In this document: positions 7,277-13,289 of the stretch, one piece after another
Position numbering within the stretch: position 1 is the stretch's first letter
Layout of the letters: the number at the start of each line of letters is the position of its first letter
Source: Roseobacter sp.
GTDB taxonomy: Bacteria > Pseudomonadota > Alphaproteobacteria > Rhodobacterales > Rhodobacteraceae
NCBI GenBank assembly: GCA_024636425.1
Contig: JAGXHB010000164.1
Location: forward strand, 1-14,681
DNA: 14,681 nucleotides
Direction: 5' to 3'
Notes under the pieces: generated by a model
The model's input: the letters and a program-made list of their open reading frames with translations, nothing else
What the model was told of the DNA's origin: nothing
Databases searched by the model: none
Translations under genes and position numbers: made by a program

Positions 7277-8404
7277 TCACAGAACCTTGTCGACCACGCG
7301 CCCAAGACGCGCCAGCGTTGCGTCGACATCATAGAGCTTGTCCAGACCAAACAGCCCGAGCCGGAATGTCTTGAAATCATCCGGCTCGTCACACATCAGC
7401 GGCACGCCAGCGGCGATCTGCATGCCTTCAGCGGCAAAGGCCTTGCCGTTTTGCACCGAAGGATCACCGGTATAGCTGACCACAACGCCCGGCGCGCCGA
7501 ACCCGTCAGCGGCAACCGAGACGACGCCCTTGTCGGCCAGCATCTTGCGCACCCCGTCGCCCAACCGCCACTGCGCCTCTTTCAGACGCTCGAATCCGTA
7601 GCTTTGCGTTTCCTTCATCGTGTCGCGAAAACCGCGCAGCGCGTCTGTCGGCATGGTGGCATGATAGGCATGGCCGCCGTCCTCATAGGCTTTCATGATG
7701 CTGTGCCATTTCGCCAGATCAATCGCAAAACTGTCTGATTTCGTCTCGGCCAGTCGGGCGACCGCACGCTCCGACATCATCACCAGCCCGGCAGAGGGCG
7801 ACGCGCTCCACCCCTTTTGCGGGGCGGAGATCAGCACATCGACCCCAAGGGCGCGCATATCGACCCACGCACAGCCCGACGCGATGCAATCCAGCACCAT
7901 CAGCGCCCCCACGTCATGCGCAGCATCGGTCATCTGCCGGATATAATCATCGGGCAGGATCACGCCCGCGCTGGTTTCTACATGCGGCGCGAAGACAACG
8001 GCAGGCTTTTGTGTGCGGATCGCCTTGACCACTTCATCAATCGGACAGGGCGCGAAGGGGGCGGGCGTGCTGTTGCCCTGCATTCGCGCCTTCAGCACAG
8101 TGGTGTTTCCCGTCAGCTCGCCACTTTCGATGATCTGGCTCCAGCGATAGGAGAACCACCCGTTGCGCACGACCAGCACTTCGGCACCGCGGGCGAACTG
8201 GCGGGCGACGGCTTCCATGCCGAAGGTACCCCCACCCGGCACGATGGCCACAGCATCGGCGTTATACACCTCTTTCAGCAGGGCGCTGATGTCGCGCATC
8301 ACGCCCTGAAACGCGGCGGACATATGGTTCAGCGACCGGTCCGTGAAAACGACCGAAAATTCTTCAAGCCCTTGCGGGTCAACAGTATTCAGCAAAGCTG
8401 CCAT
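7277..8404 (-). CDS. Class V PLP-dependent aminotransferase (alanine/serine-glyoxylate type)
   Basis: A 375-aa fold-type I PLP enzyme. Visible features are the glycine-rich PGGGTFGME (56-64), HVETSAG (141-147), the pyridine-nitrogen aspartate Asp172 in VLDCIAS, and the PLP lysine Lys197 in SAPQKGW. The overall pattern is that of the alanine-glyoxylate/serine-glyoxylate aminotransferase branch. It lacks the usual N-terminal GPT-type opening of that branch, so the amino donor and acceptor are uncertain; phosphonate or other small-amine substrates are possible. An AAAGGAG lies 6 nt before the ATG. The gene follows two Lrp/AsnC regulators on the same strand, 49 nt after the nearer one, and has its own motif TTTGTGCCAA upstream. 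Transport or catabolic partners are not adjacent. Confidence 0.88.
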   Translation of the reverse strand: MAALLNTVDPQGLEEFSVVFTDRSLNHMSAAFQGVMRDISALLKEVYNADAVAIVPGGGTFGMEAVARQFARGAEVLVVRNGWFSYRWSQIIESGELTGNTTVLKARMQGNSTPAPFAPCPIDEVVKAIRTQKPAVVFAPHVETSAGVILPDDYIRQMTDAAHDVGALMVLDCIASGCAWVDMRALGVDVLISAPQKGWSASPSAGLVMMSERAVARLAETKSDSFAIDLAKWHSIMKAYEDGGHAYHATMPTDALRGFRDTMKETQSYGFERLKEAQWRLGDGVRKMLADKGVVSVAADGFGAPGVVVSYTGDPSVQNGKAFAAEGMQIAAGVPLMCDEPDDFKTFRLGLFGLDKLYDVDATLARLGRVVDKVL

Positions 8405-8420
8405 GGGGTGCTCCTTTCCC

Positions 8421-8430
8421 TTTGTGCCAA
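8421..8430. promoter_or_regulatory. TTTGTGCCAA motif before the aminotransferase gene
   Basis: The 10-mer TTTGTGCCAA lies 16 nt upstream of the aminotransferase start codon. The same 10-mer occurs at 9380-9389, 12 nt upstream of the upstream lrp gene. Read on the coding strand both are TTGGCACAAA. Candidate Lrp/AsnC-type operator; inference from the shared position only. Confidence 0.35.
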
Positions 8431-8453
8431 GGATAGCGCGCCGATGTCCAAAG

Positions 8454-8915
8454 TCATAGGCCCAAAGGCCCCGGCAACCGCTCCTCGCTCAACAGGACAT
8501 TCGCCTCGACCGCCCCCGCGCCGGGCAGCGTCATGATCCGCCTGCGCAACACGCGCTCGAAGTCGGCCAGATCCCGCGCCACCACGCGCAGCCGGTAATC
8601 ATAAAGACCCAAGACATGCTCCACCGTCTGCACCTCGGGGATGGCACTGACCGCGCGCTCAAAATCCTCCAGACTGACGCGCCCCTTGGTGGCGAGCTTG
8701 ACGCCCAGAAACACCGTCACGCCAAATCCCAACGCCTCGCGGTTCAGCCTCAGCCGCTTGCCCCGCAGAATACCCGCCTCCTCCAGCCGCTTGATGCGGC
8801 GCCACGTCGCGGGCTGCGACAGCCCCAGATGCCGCCCCAACGCGCCGGCACTCTGGCTCGCATCCCGCGCCAAGGACCGGATCAGCCGGTGGTCAATGTC
8901 ATCAAGCGTGATCAC
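8454..8915 (-). CDS. Lrp/AsnC-family transcriptional regulator (second of a pair)
   Basis: A 153-aa regulator. The N-terminal helix-turn-helix covers about residues 4-60 (LDDIDHRLIRSL opening, recognition region LSQPATWRRIKRLEEAG). The C-terminal RAM ligand-binding domain runs from about 66 to 145 (HVLGLYDYRLRVVARD segment). Lrp/AsnC proteins form dimers or octamers that respond to amino acids. The start codon is GTG at 8913-8915, inside a 4-nt GTGA overlap with the stop of the upstream regulator gene, and a GAGGTG sits 8 nt before it within that gene. The two are therefore translationally coupled. The protein is a clear but diverged paralogue of its neighbour. Target genes are not known; the nearest candidates are the downstream aminotransferase gene and ilvC. 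Confidence 0.93.
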   Translation of the reverse strand: MITLDDIDHRLIRSLARDASQSAGALGRHLGLSQPATWRRIKRLEEAGILRGKRLRLNREALGFGVTVFLGVKLATKGRVSLEDFERAVSAIPEVQTVEHVLGLYDYRLRVVARDLADFERVLRRRIMTLPGAGAVEANVLLSEERLPGPLGL

Positions 8916-9367
8916 AGGGGCAGCACCTCGTCCGCCTTGATCCGCGCCACATGCATCAATGCTTCGATGTCCGCGATATGCGGCAAGGTCAGGATCTTCT
9001 CGCGATAAATGCTCTGGTAATGCGCCATATCCCGCGCGATGACCGACAGGCGCACATCAACGCGCCCCAGAAAGGTCTGCATCTCGATCACCTCCTCCAG
9101 CGTGCGGGCCGCAGCAAGGAAACGGTCGAACGCGTTGCCTTGGGTCTTGTCCAGCGTGATCCTCAGCGACACCTCCACGGCATAGCCCAATGCCACCCAA
9201 TCCACGACCGTCCCCACGCCTTGCACGATCCCCGCCTCCTGCATCCGTGCGATCCGCCGCGCGACCTTTCCGGAGGTCAGACCGGTCAGCTCTGCCAGCT
9301 CTCCCGGGCTCAGCCCTGCGTCGGCCTGCCAGTGACGCAGAATGCGCCGATCCATATCATCAAGCAT
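8912..9367 (-). CDS. Lrp/AsnC-family transcriptional regulator (first of a pair)
   Basis: A 151-aa regulator with the same plan as its neighbour. The helix-turn-helix covers residues 2-60 (LDDMDRRILRHW opening, LTSGKVARRIARMQEAG recognition region), followed by a RAM domain (TFLGRVDVRLSVIARDM). Its recognition helix differs strongly from that of the second protein (SGKVARRI against QPATWRRI), so the two either bind different sites or form a hetero-oligomer. It starts the minus-strand unit, divergent from ilvC with a 135-nt spacer, a typical place for an Lrp-type regulator of branched-chain amino acid synthesis. No ribosome binding site stands out before the ATG: the region is A-rich with GGAAAAATC. 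Confidence 0.93.
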   Translation of the reverse strand: MLDDMDRRILRHWQADAGLSPGELAELTGLTSGKVARRIARMQEAGIVQGVGTVVDWVALGYAVEVSLRITLDKTQGNAFDRFLAAARTLEEVIEMQTFLGRVDVRLSVIARDMAHYQSIYREKILTLPHIADIEALMHVARIKADEVLPL

Positions 9368-9379
9368 GATTTTTCCATT

Positions 9380-9420
9380 TTTGTGCCAAACTACGCATTA
9401 CCATCTTCATTTCGCAAAAT
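9380..9420. promoter_or_regulatory. Two AT-rich dyads in the lrp/ilvC spacer
   Basis: TTTG-TGC-CAAA (9380-9390) is a short palindrome with 4-bp arms, and its first ten bases recur before the aminotransferase gene. ATTT-CGCA-AAAT (9409-9420) is a second 4-bp-arm palindrome, with centres about 29-30 bp apart, near three helical turns. Lrp-family proteins bind phased, AT-flanked dyads, which is why these are listed. Individually each is short enough to occur by chance. Confidence 0.35.
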
Positions 9421-9432
9421 AAACTCATATCC

Positions 9433-9466
9433 CAGCACTGGTCCCCAGCGCTGCGTCGGATATAAC
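9433..9466 (+). promoter_or_regulatory. 21-bp imperfect palindrome and -10 element of ilvC
   Basis: CAGC-a-CTGG (9433-9441) faces CCAG-c-GCTG (9445-9453) across a 3-bp centre. Eight of nine arm pairs match. A -10-like TATAAC at 9461-9466 follows, and no clear -35 hexamer is visible because the palindrome occupies that position. This is the arrangement expected of an operator controlling ilvC; the binding protein is unknown. Confidence 0.4.
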
Positions 9467-9502
9467 TCTCCCAGATTTCAACGAACCCGAAAGGACGCCC
9501 CA

Positions 9503-10525
9503 ATGCGCGTTTATTACGACCGTGACTGCGACGTGAACCTGATCAAGGACAAGAAAGTCGCCATCCTCGGCTATGGCTCCCAAGGTCACGCCCACGCCCT
9601 GAACCTGCGCGACAGCGGTGCAAAGAACCTTGTCGTCGCTTTGCGCGAAGGTTCCTCCTCCAAGGCCAAGGCCGAAGGCGAAGGCCTCAAGGTCATGGAA
9701 ATCGCAGAAGCCGCCGCCTGGGCCGATGTCATCATGTTCACCATGCCCGACGAGCTTCAGGCCGAAACCTACAAAAAATACGTCCATGACAATATCCGCG
9801 AAGGTGCCGCGATCGCGTTTGCCCACGGCCTGAACGTGCATTTCGGCCTGATCGAGCCCAAAGAAGGCATCGACGTGATCATGATGGCCCCCAAAGGCCC
9901 CGGTCACACCGTGCGTGGCGAATACACCAAAGGCGGCGGCGTGCCCTGCCTTGTCGCCGTAGACAAGGACGCTTCCGGCAAGGCGCTGGAAATCGGCCTC
10001 AGCTATTGCTCGGCCATCGGTGGCGGCCGCTCCGGCATCATCGAGACGAACTTCCGCGAAGAGTGCGAAACCGATCTGTTCGGCGAGCAGGCGGTGCTGT
10101 GTGGCGGTCTGGTCGAACTGATCCGTATGGGCTTTGAGACATTGGTCGAAGCGGGCTACGCGCCTGAAATGGCCTATTTCGAATGTCTGCACGAAGTAAA
10201 GCTGATCGTTGACCTGATCTATGAAGGCGGTATCGCCAACATGAACTACTCGATCAGCAACACGGCCGAGTACGGAGAATATGTCTCCGGCCCGCGCATC
10301 CTGCCCTACGACGAGACCAAAGCGAAGATGAAAGCGGTCCTGACCGACATCCAGAACGGCAAGTTCGTGCGTGACTTCATGCAGGAAAACGCCGTCGGCC
10401 AGCCTTCGTTCAAGGCGACGCGTCGCATCAATGACGAGCACCAGATCGAACAGGTCGGCGCAAAACTGCGCGAAATGATGCCTTGGATCTCGGCTGGCAA
10501 GATGGTCGACAAGTCCAAGAACTAA
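9503..10525 (+). CDS. ilvC: Ketol-acid reductoisomerase (class I)
   Basis: A 340-aa class I (short form) enzyme. It isomerises and reduces 2-acetolactate and 2-aceto-2-hydroxybutyrate with NADPH and Mg2+ in valine, leucine and isoleucine synthesis. The Rossmann motif GYGSQGHA is at 23-30, and the cofactor-specificity loop LREGSSS at 47-53 carries Arg48 and serines, consistent with NADPH use. His108 is conserved, and the metal ligands Asp191, Glu195, Glu227 and Glu231 are all present. The frame is open far upstream (to 8951), but that part is antisense to the lrp genes. The start at 9503 has AAAGGA (9490-9495) 7 nt before it and gives the normal MRVYYDRDCD N-terminus. The gene is monocistronic, with a terminator 5 nt after the stop. 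Confidence 0.98.
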   Translation: MRVYYDRDCDVNLIKDKKVAILGYGSQGHAHALNLRDSGAKNLVVALREGSSSKAKAEGEGLKVMEIAEAAAWADVIMFTMPDELQAETYKKYVHDNIREGAAIAFAHGLNVHFGLIEPKEGIDVIMMAPKGPGHTVRGEYTKGGGVPCLVAVDKDASGKALEIGLSYCSAIGGGRSGIIETNFREECETDLFGEQAVLCGGLVELIRMGFETLVEAGYAPEMAYFECLHEVKLIVDLIYEGGIANMNYSISNTAEYGEYVSGPRILPYDETKAKMKAVLTDIQNGKFVRDFMQENAVGQPSFKATRRINDEHQIEQVGAKLREMMPWISAGKMVDKSKN

Positions 10526-10530
10526 GATAT

Positions 10531-10568
10531 ATCGGCCCGGGTCTTACTGGTCCCGGGCCGATTGTTCT
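10531..10568 (+). terminator. Rho-independent terminator after ilvC
   Basis: A perfect 11-bp stem, ATCGGCCCGGG (10531-10541) with CCCGGGCCGAT (10552-10562), has a 10-nt loop. The T-rich tail (TTGTTCT) is modest, but the very GC-rich stem starts 5 nt past the ilvC stop. It could also stop the small minus-strand gene that ends at 10577, since the hairpin reads the same on both strands. Confidence 0.82.
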
Positions 10569-10576
10569 CCGTTGGC

Positions 10577-10747
10577 TCAGGTATCTTTCGGGTCGCCGTG
10601 CGGATCCCCATCCTTCGCCAATGTTGATTTCGGCGCGTTCGGGTCTTTCTTTCGCGCATCGGTCTTTTGCTTGCTGACAATGGCCAGGATCACGACCACC
10701 CCCAAGGTAAAAAACGCCAGCGCGCCCGTCAGTACGGTCCAATCCAT
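10577..10747 (-). CDS. Small single-span membrane protein, 56 aa, function unknown
   Basis: This short reading frame encodes 56 residues. Residues 1-24 are a hydrophobic segment (MDWTVLTGALAFFTLGVVVI and on to about Ile23), which should span the inner membrane. The rest is a highly charged, proline-containing tail (KQKTDARKKDPNAPK, then DGDPHGDPKDT) that probably lies in the cytoplasm by the positive-inside rule. The ribosome binding site is good: GGAAGGA ends 7 nt before the ATG on the minus strand. Small proteins of this type are, as I recall, present in other Rhodobacteraceae, but I cannot name a family. It is convergent with ilvC, ending 9 nt beyond the terminator, and divergent from the exporter gene. 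A weak dyad TTACT/AGTAA (10767-10781) lies just upstream. Confidence 0.72.
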   Translation of the reverse strand: MDWTVLTGALAFFTLGVVVILAIVSKQKTDARKKDPNAPKSTLAKDGDPHGDPKDT

Positions 10748-10803
10748 CTTTTCATCCTTCCGGTTTTTACTGAAATAGTAACCTTTCGCCGCGTCAGCTT
10801 GTT

Positions 10804-10879
10804 CCCAAGCGCCGGCTTTCCCGTATCCCGCGTCTTGTGGCCGGACGAAACTGGCCCTAACGCTTGGGGGCTCAAAGGA
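10804..10879 (+). promoter_or_regulatory. Possible structured 5' leader of the EamA exporter gene
   Basis: CCCAAGCG (10804-10811) is exactly complementary to CGCTTGGG (10861-10868), 49 nt apart. Inside, GGCCGG (10839-10844) pairs with CTGGCC (10851-10856, one G-T) around the loop ACGAAA. The long-range stem ends 5 nt before the AAAGGA ribosome binding site (10874-10879). An alternative pairing of CCGGC (10812-10816) with GCCGG (10840-10844) competes. It does not match a riboswitch class I can name. Confidence 0.3.
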
Positions 10880-10890
10880 TACCCCACCCC

Positions 10891-11817
10891 ATGCAAGACG
10901 CCCCCCGGATCACCCCTGCAAGCTGGCTGATGATCGCAGTGCTGGCCTTTATCTGGGGCGGCACCTTCATGGTGACCGAAGTCGCTCTGACGGGAATGCC
11001 GCCGTTCTGGGTGGCGGCCAGCCGCGTCTCGCTCGCGGCCTTGGTCATGATCGGGATCTGGGGCGCTCGCGGGTACAAGCTTTTTCTGACCCGGCCCACC
11101 AGATCAGACCTTACAGCGCTCGTCTTCGTGGGGGCAGCAAGCTCCGCCGTGCCTTTCACGCTATTGGCCTGGGGACAGCAATTCGTCACGTCGGGCTTTG
11201 CCGGCGTTTCAATGGCAGCCACGGCGCTGATCATCCTGCCGCTGGCGCATCTTCTCGTGCCCGGCGAACGGATGAGCCTGCGCAAATCGGCAGGCTTTAC
11301 GGTCGGATTCGCAGGCGTCGTCATCCTGATCGGGACAGAGGCATTCGACAGCACCGGCACGCGGCTTGAGACCTGGGGCAGATTGGCCTGCCTCGGCGCG
11401 TCATGCTGCTATGCGGTCAGCTCCATCGCCATGCGCCGCCTGCCGCCCATCGACCCGATCGGTCTTGCCACGATCCTGCTGGTGATCGCCACCTGCATGA
11501 CCGTCCCGCTGGCCCTCAGCGTCGAAGGCGTGCCCCCCCTCCCCGCGCCCAAGATCCTCGGCGTGCTCGCGTTTCTTGGACTGGTCCCGACGGCTGCGGC
11601 AAATTTCCTGCGCGTGCTGGTGGTGCGCAGCGCCGGACCCGTCTTCATGTCACTGGTAAACTATCAAGTGCCCGTCTGGTCGGTTTGCCTTGGCGCGCTC
11701 ATCCTGCATGAACCCCTGCCCCCGACCTTGCTTTGGTCACTCGCACTGATCCTTGGTGGCGTGGCGATCAGCCAGTTCAGTTCTTTGCGTCGCCTGATGA
11801 CCGGAAAAACCCGCTAG
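10891..11817 (+). CDS. EamA-family (drug/metabolite transporter) permease
   Basis: A 308-aa inner-membrane protein with about ten hydrophobic helices arranged as two EamA repeats. The first repeat opens with FIWGGTFMVTEVAL and ends in GFAGVVILIG; the second opens with LGASCCYAVSSIAMRR and ends in LALILGGVAIS. Members of this superfamily mostly export amino acids or other small metabolites; the substrate cannot be inferred. The reading frame extends to a TTG at 10864, but the ATG at 10891 gives the usual start (short polar N-terminus, then helix 1). AAAGGA lies 11 nt before it, slightly far. The gene is divergent from the small membrane protein gene and convergent with glmM. Proximity to ilvC and the Lrp genes hints weakly at amino-acid export, but the neighbourhood is not an operon. 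Confidence 0.9.
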   Translation: MQDAPRITPASWLMIAVLAFIWGGTFMVTEVALTGMPPFWVAASRVSLAALVMIGIWGARGYKLFLTRPTRSDLTALVFVGAASSAVPFTLLAWGQQFVTSGFAGVSMAATALIILPLAHLLVPGERMSLRKSAGFTVGFAGVVILIGTEAFDSTGTRLETWGRLACLGASCCYAVSSIAMRRLPPIDPIGLATILLVIATCMTVPLALSVEGVPPLPAPKILGVLAFLGLVPTAAANFLRVLVVRSAGPVFMSLVNYQVPVWSVCLGALILHEPLPPTLLWSLALILGGVAISQFSSLRRLMTGKTR

Positions 11818-11828
11818 TTCCAAATGGC

Positions 11829-11857
11829 AAAAAATCCTCGCCGAAGGCATCCGCGAG
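11829..11857 (-). terminator. glmM: Candidate rho-independent terminator of the folP-glmM unit
   Basis: Read on the minus strand, CTCGC (11853-11857) pairs with GCGAG (11837-11841) around an 11-nt loop. It is followed after two bases by six T (plus-strand A run at 11829-11834). It lies about 86 nt past the glmM stop. The stem is short, so strength is uncertain. Confidence 0.55.
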
Positions 11858-11942
11858 AGCTTCTTGGGATGACCCTTGAACCGGCGCGGTGCCGCAGCGC
11901 CAGCATGCCCCCGAGAAAAATCTAATGCGCGCCAGCGCCCCT

Positions 11943-13289
11943 TCAGATCCGGACGGCGTCCGATACCGCGTCGACCACGGAATCGACAGCGCGCGCCATC
12001 AGACCGGCGTCCTCGTGTTCCGCCATGACCCGCACCAGCGGTTCGGTGCCCGATTTCCGGATCAGCAACCGCCCCTGCCCCGCAAGGTCAGCTTCGGCCT
12101 GCGCAATCGCTTGCTTTACATGCATATTCTCAAGCGGAGTCTGCCCAGCTTCAAAGCGCACATTCTTCAAAAGCTGTGGGACGGGGTCGAAGTTGTGCAA
12201 CAGCTCCGACGATTTCTTGCCCGACCGGACCATCTCTGCCAGGAACTGCAGACCGGCCATCAGCCCGTCGCCCGTCGTGGCGTGATCCGTCATGACAATA
12301 TGGCCCGACTGCTCCCCGCCAAGGTTGAAGCCGCCATCGCGCATCCGCTCAACGACATAGCGGTCACCGACGGCAGTTCTTTCCAAGGTGACACCTTCGC
12401 CCTGCAAGAACCGCTCAAGTCCCAAATTGCTCATCACGGTGGCAACCAGCGCATTCTTGGCCAATCGCTCTTCTGCCGCCCACCGCGACGCCATCAGCGC
12501 CATGAACTGATCGCCGTCCCCGACCTTGCCGGTCTCGTCAATCAGGATCACCCGGTCGGCGTCCCCGTCAAGGCAGATCCCGACATCAGCCGCATGGCTC
12601 AAAACGGCGGCGGCGGCGCGTTCGGGGTGCGTCGATCCGCACATCTCGTTGATGTTGAAACCATTGGGTGCCACGCCGATCTCGACAACTTCCGCGCCCA
12701 GTTCCCAAAGCGTTTCGGGGGCCACACGGTGCGCCGCACCATTGGCGCAATCGACCACGACCTTGAGACCGTCCAGACGCATCTGACGCGGGAACGAAGA
12801 CTTCACCCGCTCGACATAGCGGAACCGGCCATCGTCAATCCGTTTCGCGCGGCCAATCTTGTCAGCGGGGTTCATCTCGACCCCGTCAGCGATCATCTTC
12901 TCGATCTCCGCCTCGACAGCATCGCTTAACTTGAAGCCGTCAGGTCCGAAAAACTTGATGCCGTTATCTGTCGCCGGGTTGTGACTGGCCGAGATCATGA
13001 CCCCCAGATCCGCCCGCATGGACCGCGTCAGCAGGCCAACCGCAGGGGTCGGCACCGGCCCCAGAAGCAGCACATTCATCCCGGACGAAGTCAATCCGGC
13101 GGTCAGCGCGTTCTCGAACATATAGCCTGAAAGGCGTGTGTCCTTGCCGATGACGACGCGGTGTACCCCTTCACGCGAAGCGCTGAAGTAGCGCCCGACC
13201 GCAGCACCAATCCGCAACGCGACTTCGGCGGTCATCGGATACACATTCGCCTTGCCGCGAATGCCGTCCGTTCCAAATAACTTCGTCAT
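11943..13289 (-). CDS. glmM: Phosphoglucosamine mutase
   Basis: A 448-aa cytoplasmic enzyme that converts glucosamine-6-phosphate to glucosamine-1-phosphate, a precursor of UDP-GlcNAc for peptidoglycan and lipopolysaccharide. It opens with KLFGTDGIRG. The active-site serine loop ISASHNP has its phosphorylated serine at Ser102, the same number as in E. coli. The Mg2+ loop DGDADR is at 241-246, the sugar-binding GEQSGH at 325-330, and the phosphate-binding RKSGTEP at 411-417, so all four domains are complete. The frame extends upstream to a GTG at 13319, but the ATG at 13289 gives the family N-terminus. That ATG has GGGAG 7 nt before it and overlaps the folP stop as ATGA (13286-13289), so the two are translationally coupled. 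Confidence 0.97.
   Translation of the reverse strand: MTKLFGTDGIRGKANVYPMTAEVALRIGAAVGRYFSASREGVHRVVIGKDTRLSGYMFENALTAGLTSSGMNVLLLGPVPTPAVGLLTRSMRADLGVMISASHNPATDNGIKFFGPDGFKLSDAVEAEIEKMIADGVEMNPADKIGRAKRIDDGRFRYVERVKSSFPRQMRLDGLKVVVDCANGAAHRVAPETLWELGAEVVEIGVAPNGFNINEMCGSTHPERAAAAVLSHAADVGICLDGDADRVILIDETGKVGDGDQFMALMASRWAAEERLAKNALVATVMSNLGLERFLQGEGVTLERTAVGDRYVVERMRDGGFNLGGEQSGHIVMTDHATTGDGLMAGLQFLAEMVRSGKKSSELLHNFDPVPQLLKNVRFEAGQTPLENMHVKQAIAQAEADLAGQGRLLIRKSGTEPLVRVMAEHEDAGLMARAVDSVVDAVSDAVRI

Noticed and set aside
9380..9390. Sigma-54 promoter suggested by TGGCAC on the minus strand (also at 8421-8430)
   Set aside because: The required TTGC-type -12 element at the correct spacing is missing in both cases.
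8951..9502. Long N-terminal extension of the ilvC frame
   Set aside because: It is antisense to the lrp gene, and the normal IlvC N-terminus with a good ribosome binding site starts at 9503.
9425..10441. 338-codon open frame on the minus strand opposite ilvC
   Set aside because: It is the antisense shadow of a fully conserved ilvC. Its composition is what the complementary frame of a GC-rich gene gives, and no family is recognisable.
10839..10856. Guanidine-II riboswitch, suggested by ACGA in the hairpin loop
   Set aside because: That class needs two hairpins with ACGR tetraloops; here there is one hairpin with a six-base loop.
11889..12929. 346-codon plus-strand open frame opposite glmM
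   Set aside because: GlmM is complete with all motifs on the other strand; the plus-strand translation is rich in His, Arg and Pro, typical of a shadow frame.
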